Under the pieces are notes generated by a model that searched no databases, was not told where the DNA came from, and worked only from the letters and a program-made list of their open reading frames with translations. DNA of 64,000 nucleotides, taken from assembly GCA_964467255.1 (NCBI GenBank), contig CAYXPR010000001.1:62001-126000 (forward strand), read 5' to 3'. Both the position numbers and the translations under genes were made by a program. Origin of the DNA: CAYXPR01 sp964467255 (GTDB lineage Bacteria > Pseudomonadota > Alphaproteobacteria > Rickettsiales > RGZB01). Below, piece after piece: positions 7,994 through 16,835 of the stretch. Positions within the stretch are counted from its first letter, which is position 1; each line of letters starts with the position of its first letter.

Positions 7994-9391
7994 ATGGCAG
8001 GAAAAACGAGCGTGAAGCAGGAAAAGCCTAAAACGGAAAAACCATCAGGTGCGGCGTGGTCGCCGACCAGTTGGCATGGCTTGCCGATTCGCCAGCAGCC
8101 GGAATACAAAGATGCGGCCAAGCTGAAAGCAGCGATTGGTACGCTTGGCAATTTTCCGCCGCTTATCACGCCGTCGGAAGCTCGCCAGCTTAAAAGCCAG
8201 CTTGCCAAAGTGGCGGAAGGTAAAGCTTTCTTACTGCAAGGCGGTGACTGCGCTGAAAGCTTTGCTGAATTCTCGCCGGACAATCTGCGCCGCTATTTCC
8301 GCGTGATGCTGCAAATGACCGTGGCGCTTATGTATGGCGCCGGTAAGCCGGTGGTGAAAGTAGGCCGCGTGGCGGGTCAGTTCGCAAAGCCGCGTTCCGA
8401 CAATACCGAGAAAAAAGACGGCATCGAACTGCCGAGCTACCGTGGCGACATGGTGAATGGGATGGATTTTAACGCCGAAGCGCGTGAGCCAAACCCCGAG
8501 AATTTGCTTAAAGTATACCACCAGTCCACCGCCACGCTGAACTACCTGCGCTCGCTCGCCAATGGTGGCTTCGCTGGCCTGAAGAACATCAGCCGCTGGA
8601 ACCAGAGCTTCGTGGATAAGTCTCCGCAGGGTCAGCGCTTTGAAGACATGGTGCATCGCATTAACGACGCGCTGTCGTTCATGGAAGCTTGTGGCCTGCC
8701 ACTCGATGATTTGGAGCAGCTGAAAGAGGCGGACTTCTTCATTTCGCACGAAGCCTTGTTCCTGCCGTATGAAGAAGCCTTCACGCGCCTTGATAAGGAA
8801 AGCGGCGAATATTATGCCGCTTCTGCCCACATGTTGTGGATTGGCGACCGCACGCGCACGCTCGGCGAAGCGCATGTGGAATTCATGCGCGGCATCGGCA
8901 ACCCGATTGCCACCAAAGTCGGCCCTTCCATGCAGAAGGACGACCTCTTAAAGCTGATTGAAACCTTAAACCCGAAGAATGAAGCCGGTAAGCTCACGCT
9001 CATCAGCCGTATGGGTGTAAGCAAGGTGGAAGACGCACTGCCGCCGCTGGTGCGTGCAGTGAAAGAGGCTGGTCTGAATGTTATCTGGTCGTGCGACCCG
9101 ATGCATGGCAATACGGTAAAGTCACCCAATGGTTACAAGACCCGCCCGTTCAACGATATCCTTGGCGAAGTGCGCAAATTCTTTGCCGTGCATCAGGCCG
9201 AAGGTACGTATGCGGGTGGCGTGCATTTTGAAATGACAGGGCAGGACGTCACCGAATGTGTCGGCGGTGCGCAGGCCATTTCTGAAGTGAACCTGAAAGA
9301 CCGTTACCACACGCATTGCGACCCGCGTCTTAACGCCTCACAAAGCTTGGAACTGGCGTTTCTGATTTCCGAAGAGTTAAAGCGTAAGTAG
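7994..9391 (+). CDS. Class II DAHP synthase (3-deoxy-7-phosphoheptulonate synthase)
   Basis: Condenses PEP and erythrose-4-phosphate in the first step of the shikimate pathway. The 465-aa product is of the plant-like class II type: 'WSPTSWHGLPIRQQPEY' near the N-terminus, 'LQGGDCAESF' (metal-binding Cys), 'KVGRVAGQFAKPRS', 'EALFLPYEEAFTR', 'IGDRTRTL' and 'GIGNPIATKVGPSM' are all family blocks. It is divergent from pheA and close to tyrA, so entry and two exits of aromatic synthesis are together. Its stop is 2 bp from the stop of the convergent downstream gene. Confidence 0.96.
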   Translation: MAGKTSVKQEKPKTEKPSGAAWSPTSWHGLPIRQQPEYKDAAKLKAAIGTLGNFPPLITPSEARQLKSQLAKVAEGKAFLLQGGDCAESFAEFSPDNLRRYFRVMLQMTVALMYGAGKPVVKVGRVAGQFAKPRSDNTEKKDGIELPSYRGDMVNGMDFNAEAREPNPENLLKVYHQSTATLNYLRSLANGGFAGLKNISRWNQSFVDKSPQGQRFEDMVHRINDALSFMEACGLPLDDLEQLKEADFFISHEALFLPYEEAFTRLDKESGEYYAASAHMLWIGDRTRTLGEAHVEFMRGIGNPIATKVGPSMQKDDLLKLIETLNPKNEAGKLTLISRMGVSKVEDALPPLVRAVKEAGLNVIWSCDPMHGNTVKSPNGYKTRPFNDILGEVRKFFAVHQAEGTYAGGVHFEMTGQDVTECVGGAQAISEVNLKDRYHTHCDPRLNASQSLELAFLISEELKRK

Positions 9392-9393
9392 GC

Positions 9394-10380
9394 TTAGTCG
9401 CCGAGCAGTCCGGCGTTGCCTTCTTCTTCCAGCGTGTGGCCGATTTTGCTCGCGGCCTGGCAGATTTCTTCTGGGTAATTTTCAATCAATGCGCGCAGCG
9501 TGTGCCGAATGGCGGGGTCGTCAAAAGCCTTTTCAATGCGTGGTGGGTTGCGCAGGAAGTTAAACAGGTACTCCAGCGATTCTCCCGGCAAATCATAGAA
9601 TGAACCTTGTCGCGCCAGAATGGAAAGTGCAGTCAGTAAGGGCTTTAGGCCTCTGCGTTCAATCGCATTGCTGTTTACATTGTCACCCGCCTCGAAGGTT
9701 TCATCGGCATCTACGCATAGTTGGCGGGCTTCTAAAAACGCCATGCATTTGAGGCAATGCATACTGGCTTTAATCGCAAAATCTTCTACCGCTGCTTCAG
9801 GCATCAGGCTTGCGGCTACTAGCGCGTCGCCCAAACTGCAGAACGTGTCATAGCTCAGAAAAATAGCGCCCATGCTGTCATTATTGATGCTCAGCATGTT
9901 GTAGTGGTTTGAGAAGATTTTATATTTATTGACGGTTTTTTCGGTGATGGCCTGTGTGATTTCCGTGTGCAGTTTTTTCACATACGGCACGTTGATTTGC
10001 AGTAAAATCCGGTTTAGCAGGAAGGTGATTTCCACCAGTGGCTGGAGCTGGCTGGGGTAAAAAAACGTGAATGGTGCATTTTGCGTTTTGCGTGCCAGCA
10101 GCAGCATTTCTTCCACAGGGGCGGCTTCGGCGGTGGAATAGGTGCGCAGCAACCTGCCGGTTTGCTTGGTTTCTTCGTAGGTAAAGGCTTCGCCATTTGA
10201 CTTGGTTAGCACCACGGTGCTGCCCTGAATGGCGACGTTCACACGTTCCTGAAAAGGGGAGGTGGTATAAAAGCTGCCGCTTGAGGTGCCAATTAAAACC
10301 TGCGCCAGCTTTCGGGCCTGTTTTTCTTCCTGCGTAGACAGAGAGATGCGCTGCTGTTCTAGCTTTCCCCCTGTAATCAT
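9394..10380 (-). CDS. Unknown 328-aa protein, mostly helical
   Basis: I do not recognise this protein. It has no signal peptide and no clear membrane segment. The N-terminal 110 residues contain a short beta-rich stretch ('VNVAIQGSTVVLTKSNGEAFTYEE'); the remainder looks helical, with several cysteines in the middle ('SMHCLKCMAF', 'QLCVDADETF'). It is a single gene, convergent with the DAHP synthase gene and transcribed in the same direction as the lytic transglycosylase gene upstream of it. A cytosolic role is likely; nothing further can be said. Confidence 0.65.
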   Translation of the reverse strand: MITGGKLEQQRISLSTQEEKQARKLAQVLIGTSSGSFYTTSPFQERVNVAIQGSTVVLTKSNGEAFTYEETKQTGRLLRTYSTAEAAPVEEMLLLARKTQNAPFTFFYPSQLQPLVEITFLLNRILLQINVPYVKKLHTEITQAITEKTVNKYKIFSNHYNMLSINNDSMGAIFLSYDTFCSLGDALVAASLMPEAAVEDFAIKASMHCLKCMAFLEARQLCVDADETFEAGDNVNSNAIERRGLKPLLTALSILARQGSFYDLPGESLEYLFNFLRNPPRIEKAFDDPAIRHTLRALIENYPEEICQAASKIGHTLEEEGNAGLLGD

Positions 10381-10475
10381 GCTACGGCGTCCCTTTGCGG
10401 TTTGCTACGCTAAGGCTGCTAGTCTAGCACGAAAAATGCAAAAAAAAGAGGGAAAATGGCGCGTTCTGCGAGTGG

Positions 10476-12524
10476 CTATTTGCCGCGCTGGAGGTCTTTG
10501 TCCAGCGATAATTCGGCGTTCGGGTCCAGCGCCACACGGAACATTTGCAGGTTTTCGAGCACACGCATCACGTAGTTGCGGGTTTCTGAAAACGGAATGC
10601 TTTCAATCCAGTCCACGACCTCATCGGTGGTTTTCAATTTGCGTGGGTCACCGGAAAGCTTGATCCATTTGCGTGCATTCGATGGCCCCGCGTTGTAGGA
10701 CGCAATGCCGAGGATGTAAGAGCCGTCAAACCCATCCACCACTTCGTTCAAATAATGGCTGCCGAGCGTGGCGTTATAATCTGCATCCGTCAGCAGTTTG
10801 GCGCGGCTATATTGCACGTGTTCGCGGCGCGCGGCAGCGCGTGCGGTGAGCGGCATCAATTGCATCAGGCCCATCGCGCCCACGGGGCTTTTGGCGTTTA
10901 GGTCAAACATACTTTCCTGTAAGATGATGGCATAGACCAAAGCTTCCTCCGGCTTGGCAACAATCTTGCCGGTTTTGACGTGCTTAAAGCGCGGTGTGGG
11001 ATAATGGCTTTCCATCACCACCATGCCGGATTTGCTCATTTCCTTGGCGGCGGCCACACCATATTCCGGCTGCTTCATTTCCTTGCCCATGCGGGTCACG
11101 AGCACGGCTTCACCTACGGTTTTTGCTTCCGTAGTGGCAGCGCGGATGAACTTGGTCGCGTATTTGTAATCATGCAAATTATGCAGAATATAAGCGGCAC
11201 GCGCCTGCGTGTTTTTCAGGTACCGCTCGAAATCCTCTGCCGTGGGTTCTGGCTGTGGTGGCACATCAATTTTACGGGTGTTCAGGCGCAGCAGCGAAAG
11301 CTGGCCATAAAATGTATTCGGGTATTTGGCAGCCACTTCAAACCAGCCACGCGCGATTTTTAAGTTGCCGTTGGCCTGTGCTGCACGGCCCGACCAATAG
11401 GCGGCCCGAGAAAGGCTAAGCGGCGTTACCACACCCTGAAACAATTTGTAAAAATGCTTGTAAGCCTTATGCGGCTCATTCAAAAAACGCAAAGCCACCC
11501 AGCCGCTCAGCCACTCACCGTCGGCGAATTCGCTACCTTCTTGCATGCCGTGGTGCGAGATAATTTCATAGGCCGCTTTATATTGTTTGCTCTCCATATG
11601 GTCCCAGAACGCGCGGCGTTTTATTTTCCACCATTTGTCACCATAGTCTTTGGTGGAGGAAATATATTCCTTGAGGAATTCATTCAGGCTGTCGTATTTT
11701 TTCTTATTGGCGCGCCAGCTCGCACGGTCAAAAATCAGGCCGGGGTCTTCCTGCATAGAGGGGGGCACGTTTTTAATGGCGGCATCCAGCCCTGGGGCAT
11801 TATCAATTAGCGCGATGCGCGCCTGAAACAGCCGTTGGTCATCTTTATCCACGAGTGGCAACACGCGGCGCGCTTCCGTGGTGCGCTGGTTCCACAGCAA
11901 TCGGCTGACGCGCTGCACGTGGTCTTCTTTCCTTAAGGTGCGTCCGTGGCGTTTTAAAAAATCAGCCTGTTCGCCTGCGGAGAATTTTCCTTCAATCCAG
12001 CTGGCGCGAATAAGGCGGTTGCTTTCTTCGAGTAGTGCGGCACTTTTTTCTACTTTGGAAAGCAGCGCCTCCCCCAGCAATTGCTTACCCTTGGCGGTGA
12101 GGGGTTCGCGGTAACCGCGCTCGAGCGTGCTGTCTTCAAACCACGCCAGAATATCTTCTGTTGAGGTGTTATAGGTCAGGGTTTCTTCGGCGCGGCGCTC
12201 CAGCATTTTGCGGTCAGGCCATTCCGGATGGCTGTGCAGGAAGGCGGCCAGCTCCTTGAAATTGGATGTGCCGCCGCCATTGGCGTATTTCATCCATAGG
12301 AAAATATCATAAATCAGCGGATCTTTGGCGCGTTTGGCGTGGGCAAGGGCTTCGTCCCAGCGGTTGCGGCCTGCCCAAAGCTTGGCGTTTTTGGCGTGTT
12401 CAAAGTCACTTTTAGACAGTTGCCACGGATGCGTTGATTTGCTTTCTGCCGGCACGGCATTCGGCGCCGCCAGCAGCAGGGCGGGTACAAGGCACAGCAA
12501 ATACAAAAGGCGGCGGGGGTTCAT
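10476..12524 (-). CDS. slt: Soluble lytic murein transglycosylase (Slt type)
   Basis: Cleaves the MurNAc-GlcNAc bond of peptidoglycan, releasing anhydro-muropeptides in the periplasm. The 682-aa product has a signal peptide (about residues 1-26, 'LLAAPNAVPA'), a long alpha-superhelical U-domain, and a C-terminal goose-lysozyme-like catalytic domain. The catalytic Glu is in 'ILQESMFDLNAKSPVGAMGLMQLMP' split as 'LQESMFD' (near residue 537) and 'GAMGLMQLMP'; 'ASYNAGPSNARKW' completes the family signature. The gene is divergent from dapA with 137 bp between the starts. Confidence 0.93.
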   Translation of the reverse strand: MNPRRLLYLLCLVPALLLAAPNAVPAESKSTHPWQLSKSDFEHAKNAKLWAGRNRWDEALAHAKRAKDPLIYDIFLWMKYANGGGTSNFKELAAFLHSHPEWPDRKMLERRAEETLTYNTSTEDILAWFEDSTLERGYREPLTAKGKQLLGEALLSKVEKSAALLEESNRLIRASWIEGKFSAGEQADFLKRHGRTLRKEDHVQRVSRLLWNQRTTEARRVLPLVDKDDQRLFQARIALIDNAPGLDAAIKNVPPSMQEDPGLIFDRASWRANKKKYDSLNEFLKEYISSTKDYGDKWWKIKRRAFWDHMESKQYKAAYEIISHHGMQEGSEFADGEWLSGWVALRFLNEPHKAYKHFYKLFQGVVTPLSLSRAAYWSGRAAQANGNLKIARGWFEVAAKYPNTFYGQLSLLRLNTRKIDVPPQPEPTAEDFERYLKNTQARAAYILHNLHDYKYATKFIRAATTEAKTVGEAVLVTRMGKEMKQPEYGVAAAKEMSKSGMVVMESHYPTPRFKHVKTGKIVAKPEEALVYAIILQESMFDLNAKSPVGAMGLMQLMPLTARAAARREHVQYSRAKLLTDADYNATLGSHYLNEVVDGFDGSYILGIASYNAGPSNARKWIKLSGDPRKLKTTDEVVDWIESIPFSETRNYVMRVLENLQMFRVALDPNAELSLDKDLQRGK

Positions 12525-12551
12525 GGGTTAAGGCTTACAGCAGAATAACTT

Positions 12552-12579
12552 TTGAAAAATCCATATTTAGCGCTATAAC
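12552..12579 (+). promoter_or_regulatory. Likely sigma-70 promoter of dapA
   Basis: TTGAAA (12552-12557) and TATAAC (12574-12579) are 16 bp apart in the gap between divergent slt and dapA. It would give dapA a leader of about 75 nt. Confidence 0.55.
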
Positions 12580-12661
12580 TGTCGTTCCGGCGAGTGTGTC
12601 TTCTTGGTATAGGCAGGAATCATTCGCGGCTCAAGATAAAATTAGTATGGCACGAGGAAAT

Positions 12662-13543
12662 ATGCTGAAGGGTTGTTTTACGGCACTGATTACCCCCTTT
12701 ACCAAAGGCAAAGTGGATGAGAAATCATTCAAAAAGCTGGTGGAGTGGCAGATTGCCGAGGGTATTCACGGGTTGGTGCCCTGCGGCACCACGGGGGAAT
12801 CCCCCACGCTCACGCACGATGAGCATAATCATGTGATTGAACTGTGCGTAAAAGTGGCGCGTGGCCGTGTGCCGGTAATGGCAGGAACGGGCTCAAACTC
12901 TACGGATGAGGCGATTGCCATGACGAGGCATGCCCAAAAAGTGGGTGCGGATGCGGCGCTGGTGGTGTCTCCTTATTATAACAAACCCACACAGGAAGGG
13001 CTATTTCAGCACTTTAAAGCGATTCACGATGCCACGCGTATCCCGCTGGTGATTTATAATATTCCCGGTCGCAGCGTGGTGGATATCAGTGATGCCACGA
13101 TGGCGCGCATTGCGGCGCTGCCGCGCGTGGTGGGGCAAAAAGATGCAACGGGCAACCTCGAACGCCCGCTGACGCTGCGCTTGCAACTGGGCGCAAAAGC
13201 AAACAAAATTGCGCTATTTTCAGGCGAAGACTCCACGGCGGCGGCCTTCAATTTGCAGGGCGGCGTGGGGTGCATTTCGGTCACGTCGAACATCGCACCA
13301 AAGCTGTGTGCACAAGTGCAGGAAGCCTGCTTTAAGAAAGATTATATCAAGGCAGTGAAACTAACCGACACCTTGATGCCGCTGCACAAAGCGATGTTCT
13401 GCGAAACCAGCCCGGGTCCGGTAAAATATGCTGCCAGCCTCATGAAATTATGCAGCGCCGAGATGCGCTTGCCGTTGGTGTTGCCAGCGGAGTCTTCGCG
13501 CAAACAGGTGCAGCAGGCGTTGAAACTCTTGAAACTTATCTAA
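12662..13543 (+). CDS. dapA: DapA, 4-hydroxy-tetrahydrodipicolinate synthase
   Basis: Condenses pyruvate with aspartate semialdehyde in the lysine/diaminopimelate pathway. With this ATG the protein is 293 aa and begins 'MLKGCFTALITPF', exactly the family N-terminus. Active-site residues are in place: Schiff-base lysine K160 ('GQKDATGN'), Y132 ('IYNIPGR') and the 'CGTTGE' loop (T43/T44). The frame stays open back to 12434, but that region lies inside the divergent slt gene and does not resemble DapA. A gagg motif sits 4 bp before the chosen ATG. smpB follows by 10 bp. Confidence 0.95.
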   Translation: MLKGCFTALITPFTKGKVDEKSFKKLVEWQIAEGIHGLVPCGTTGESPTLTHDEHNHVIELCVKVARGRVPVMAGTGSNSTDEAIAMTRHAQKVGADAALVVSPYYNKPTQEGLFQHFKAIHDATRIPLVIYNIPGRSVVDISDATMARIAALPRVVGQKDATGNLERPLTLRLQLGAKANKIALFSGEDSTAAAFNLQGGVGCISVTSNIAPKLCAQVQEACFKKDYIKAVKLTDTLMPLHKAMFCETSPGPVKYAASLMKLCSAEMRLPLVLPAESSRKQVQQALKLLKLI

Positions 13544-13553
13544 GTATGTATCT

Positions 13554-14033
13554 ATGGCGGGCGGCAAGAAAAAGAAGCAAGATGACGGCCCGCAATATGC
13601 GGCACAAAACCGCCGTGCGCGTTTTGACTATGCCATTTTAGAAGATTGGCATGCGGGCATTGTGCTGCAGGGGTCCGAGATAAAAGCCCTGCGTGGCGGC
13701 AAAGCCAACATTACCGACAGTTATGCGGAAGTAAGCGGCGGCGAGGTGTTCCTCATCAATGCGTACATTCCGGAATATTCGAAGGCCAGCCATTTTGGCC
13801 ATGAAACGCGCCGCCCGCGCAAGCTGCTGATGCATAAAACGGAAATTCGTAAACTCATCGGCAAGCTTAAAAAAAGCGGGCTGACGCTGGTGCCGCTCTC
13901 GATCTATTTCAATAAAAAAGGCTTTGCAAAAGTGCATATTGCGCTCGCCAAGGGCAAAACCAAATACGATAAACGCGAGACCGAAAAACAGCGCGAGTGG
14001 GACCGCGAGCGCGAACAGATTATGCGTGATTAA
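13554..14033 (+). CDS. smpB: SmpB, tmRNA-binding protein
   Basis: Binds tmRNA and enters the A site of stalled ribosomes, starting trans-translation. The 159-aa product has the SmpB OB-fold with 'ILEDWHAGIVLQGSEIKALR', 'GKANITDSYAE', 'RPRKLLMHKTEI' and a basic C-terminal tail ('KYDKRETEKQREWDREREQ') that inserts in the mRNA channel. It lies 10 bp after dapA and about 4 kb before the tmRNA gene; the sspB adaptor gene is just beyond that. Confidence 0.97.
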   Translation: MAGGKKKKQDDGPQYAAQNRRARFDYAILEDWHAGIVLQGSEIKALRGGKANITDSYAEVSGGEVFLINAYIPEYSKASHFGHETRRPRKLLMHKTEIRKLIGKLKKSGLTLVPLSIYFNKKGFAKVHIALAKGKTKYDKRETEKQREWDREREQIMRD

Positions 14034-14110
14034 TCCATCCGCAAGGCATTGCTTGGAATCACGCTGGATATTTGATAAAATGGCAAAAACCTTTTGAGGC
14101 GCAGTAGCAT

Positions 14111-15388
14111 ATGTTCGGCAAAAATACATCGCTTCCCCCGATTGAAACGGCTGTTGGCTCGCCGAGAGTGTCAAAATTTAGCCTTGTTTCATTTGCCATA
14201 TCTCTGGCCATTATTGGCGCAAGCCTTGCCGGATATGTGTGGAACGAGCAGCGGGCGATTGCTCGCCACCAATCATTTATGGAAAAAGTGGGGAAATATA
14301 TCCAGATTGACCCTGCGGCGTATGACTTAGTGTATGAGGGTAAGCCTGTTTATTTTATTGCAACGGTAGGCCCAGGCGAAGAGCTGACGGATAGCGAGCT
14401 TGGTTTTTCTGCGGGTAAGGTGGGTGCTCTTTCGCGAGAAGTGAGTATGTTTCAATGGGTGGAAACGGAAGTGAAAGAACCACAGACCGGTGAAGTTACT
14501 TATGAGTACACCAAGGGGATGAGTGAAAAATATTTCAATAGCGCTAAGTTTGCTGTGTTAGATGCGGAGTATCGCAATCCTTCACCTATCATTGACGATA
14601 AGTTTATTGAAACCAATTCGCCTGTCTTTGGTGCGTTCCGTGTTGCTCCAGATACATTGCGGAAAATTATGGCAGTTGTCCCGATTCCGGCAGAAATTGT
14701 TAGCCGTTTTCCGGCAGCATGGCAGCCGCGCCTTACGGTGCAGCCAGAAAGCCTGCTGATTCGGCCGACAGGTGATGCGGCACGGCAAACAATGGATCTT
14801 GGTGATTTGCTTGTTTCGTACAAAGCCCTTGCGGTAGGTACGCGTGTTTTAGTGGGAGGAATCCAGCAAGGCACAATGATTAACCCTGTTGATTATTTTG
14901 AGGTTACTCAGGCACAGACACTGGACGAGTTGATGGATAATCCCGCACGTGGTTTTGAGCAGGATATTTGGGTGACACGAGGTGGTGCCGCCCTTAGTGC
15001 TGGCGTGGGGTTCTTTTTGTTATTTGGCACGATGCGCAGTGTTTTAGGCGGGGGCGGTGTGGCGGTGGGCGCAGTGCTTTCCTTGGTGCTGGCGTGTGCC
15101 CAAGTGTCCAAATATTACTGGGCATCCTTGCTGGATGCAGTGCATATTCTAAATATTGCCTCTGCCCTTTCAGGTGGCGTGTTGGTTGCATCCATAATCA
15201 TTTTCGGTTTACGCACCGTGCGCAAGCGTGTGGCTGGCCGTAAGGCGCCAATCATGCCGCAGATGGCGTCAGCACCGCCACCTCCGCCGCCATCATTCAA
15301 TTTAGATATTCCCCCCGCTGCATCAGGGCCGATAGTTCCGCCAGTAGACAGCGGTGGTTCCGCGCCGCCTCCATCTAATCCGGTTTAA
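14111..15388 (+). CDS. TMEM43-like (LUMA family) membrane protein
   Basis: A 425-aa membrane protein with the layout of the TMEM43 family. It has one N-terminal transmembrane helix (about residues 27-46), a large extracytoplasmic domain, and three or four hydrophobic helices between about residues 295 and 375. The family signature is recognisable as 'GPGEELTDSELGF' followed by 'LSREVSMFQWVE' (compare LTD...LRR.VEMYQW.E). The C-terminus is proline- and alanine-rich and probably cytoplasmic. The bacterial role is unknown. A good Shine-Dalgarno couples it to the next membrane-protein gene 15 bp downstream. Confidence 0.75.
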   Translation: MFGKNTSLPPIETAVGSPRVSKFSLVSFAISLAIIGASLAGYVWNEQRAIARHQSFMEKVGKYIQIDPAAYDLVYEGKPVYFIATVGPGEELTDSELGFSAGKVGALSREVSMFQWVETEVKEPQTGEVTYEYTKGMSEKYFNSAKFAVLDAEYRNPSPIIDDKFIETNSPVFGAFRVAPDTLRKIMAVVPIPAEIVSRFPAAWQPRLTVQPESLLIRPTGDAARQTMDLGDLLVSYKALAVGTRVLVGGIQQGTMINPVDYFEVTQAQTLDELMDNPARGFEQDIWVTRGGAALSAGVGFFLLFGTMRSVLGGGGVAVGAVLSLVLACAQVSKYYWASLLDAVHILNIASALSGGVLVASIIIFGLRTVRKRVAGRKAPIMPQMASAPPPPPPSFNLDIPPAASGPIVPPVDSGGSAPPPSNPV

Positions 15389-15403
15389 TCTGTAAGGAAG
15401 ACT

Positions 15404-16732
15404 ATGCCCCCGAAACTGACGCTGGTACGCCCGCCATCTACCACGAACCTATGGGTGAATTTTACCGGCATTATCTGTTTTTTTCTGGGTGTGTATCTGG
15501 TGGCTCAATTTTTCCCAAATGCACCAGCACATATTAAGGGCATTGTGGGCTCAATTTCTGCCGCGTTACCAATTGTGCTGTATGAACTATTGGTGGCAAA
15601 AGTACATAAAAACCCCTCTGCCAAACTGAGCGCAAAAAACGATCTGAATCTGGTGCGTGTTGGTATCAAGCTGCTGGGGCTGCTAGGCACCTTTGGTGTC
15701 ATTGCCTTTTTTTACTGGCTGTTCCCTGAATACCGTAAGAATTTTTTCGATCCGTTCTGGGAGTCAGTATACCTGGGGCTTCCCATACTATTTTTGTTTA
15801 GCATTTATTATTTTGTGGAAGTAGACCTCCGCATGGAAAAGCCTGAAGATGGCTACTGGCATATGGGCCAGCTGATGTTGTTCAATTTCAAGCCGGTGAA
15901 GGCGCGTGTGCTGGCCGAGCACTATCGCTCATGGGCGGTGAAGGCATTTTTCCTTCCACTCATGTATGTATACATGATTCAGAACTTCAACTTCCTCATG
16001 TATTTTGATTATAACGCGCCGATGAATTTTAACCGCGCCTATGATTACCTTTACAACATTATCTTCACGGTGGATGTAGCGTTTGCTTCGCTGGGCTATA
16101 TCATGACGCTGCGCCTGATGGACTATCACATCCGTTCTGCAGAGCCCACCATGGTGGGCTGGACAACCGCCCTCATGTGCTATTCGCCATTCTGGAGCGC
16201 GGTGTTCTATGGCAGTTATTTTGCGTATAACGACAATCTGTATTGGGGTGACTTCACAGCGAACAATGATGTGCTGCAGGTGCTGTGGGGCAGTGCAATT
16301 CTGCTGTCGATTACCATCTATTCGATTGCGACGGTGGCGCTGGGCTGCCGCTTTTCGAATCTGACCTATCGCGGGCTGGTGACGAACGGGCCGTATCGTT
16401 TTACCAAGCACCCTGCCTATATCAGCAAGAACCTAAGCTGGTGGCTGATATCCATTCCCTTCGTGATTACGGCAGACTGGCAAACATCGCTGCGCCAATG
16501 CATTATGCTGCTGGGGGTAAATTTCATTTATTATGTGCGTGCCCGCACGGAAGAAAACCATCTTTCCAACTATCCGGAATATGTGCAGTACGCGAACTGG
16601 ATGAACGAAAATGGCGTTTTCCGCTTTGTCCATAAGTGGGTGCCGTATTTTAAATATTCCGAAGAGCGTGCTCAGGCATCCGGCAGCGTGGCATGGTGGA
16701 AAAAAGTGGAAGGCTATAAAGACGGCTATTAA
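15404..16732 (+). CDS. Membrane protein of the isoprenylcysteine/phosphatidylethanolamine methyltransferase fold
   Basis: A 442-aa multi-spanning protein with about eight to ten hydrophobic segments. The C-terminal part has the ICMT/PEMT-type signature: 'GPYRFTKHPAYISKNLSWW' and then 'RTEENHLSNYPEYVQYANW', the region that binds S-adenosylmethionine in that fold. The substrate is unknown; it could be a lipid or a small molecule. It follows the TMEM43-like gene with a good ribosome site (aaggaag), so the two are likely one operon. Its stop codon touches the parS palindrome. Confidence 0.7.
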   Translation: MPPKLTLVRPPSTTNLWVNFTGIICFFLGVYLVAQFFPNAPAHIKGIVGSISAALPIVLYELLVAKVHKNPSAKLSAKNDLNLVRVGIKLLGLLGTFGVIAFFYWLFPEYRKNFFDPFWESVYLGLPILFLFSIYYFVEVDLRMEKPEDGYWHMGQLMLFNFKPVKARVLAEHYRSWAVKAFFLPLMYVYMIQNFNFLMYFDYNAPMNFNRAYDYLYNIIFTVDVAFASLGYIMTLRLMDYHIRSAEPTMVGWTTALMCYSPFWSAVFYGSYFAYNDNLYWGDFTANNDVLQVLWGSAILLSITIYSIATVALGCRFSNLTYRGLVTNGPYRFTKHPAYISKNLSWWLISIPFVITADWQTSLRQCIMLLGVNFIYYVRARTEENHLSNYPEYVQYANWMNENGVFRFVHKWVPYFKYSEERAQASGSVAWWKKVEGYKDGY

Positions 16733-16736
16733 AAAA

Positions 16737-16752
16737 TGTTTCACGTGAAACA
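16737..16752. other. parS: parS centromere site (ParB-binding)
   Basis: TGTTTCACGTGAAACA is an exact match to the conserved bacterial chromosomal parS consensus bound by ParB. The symmetry extends to a 24-bp perfect palindrome (16733-16756). It lies in the 103-bp space between the methyltransferase-fold gene and convergent thyX, beginning at the stop codon of the former. parS sites cluster near the replication origin in most bacteria, so the window is probably origin-proximal. A secondary role as a terminator hairpin is possible. Confidence 0.9.
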
Positions 16753-16835
16753 TTTTACAAATTGTTACATTTGCCGCAGATAGCCTTCCGGCTTGCATTG
16801 AAACAAGAGAGAATGAAAGCTTTTGCTTGAAGTGA

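Noticed and set aside
12434..12661. N-terminal extension of dapA
   Set aside because: It lies within the divergent slt gene and its promoter region, and the sequence does not resemble DapA, which begins at 12662.
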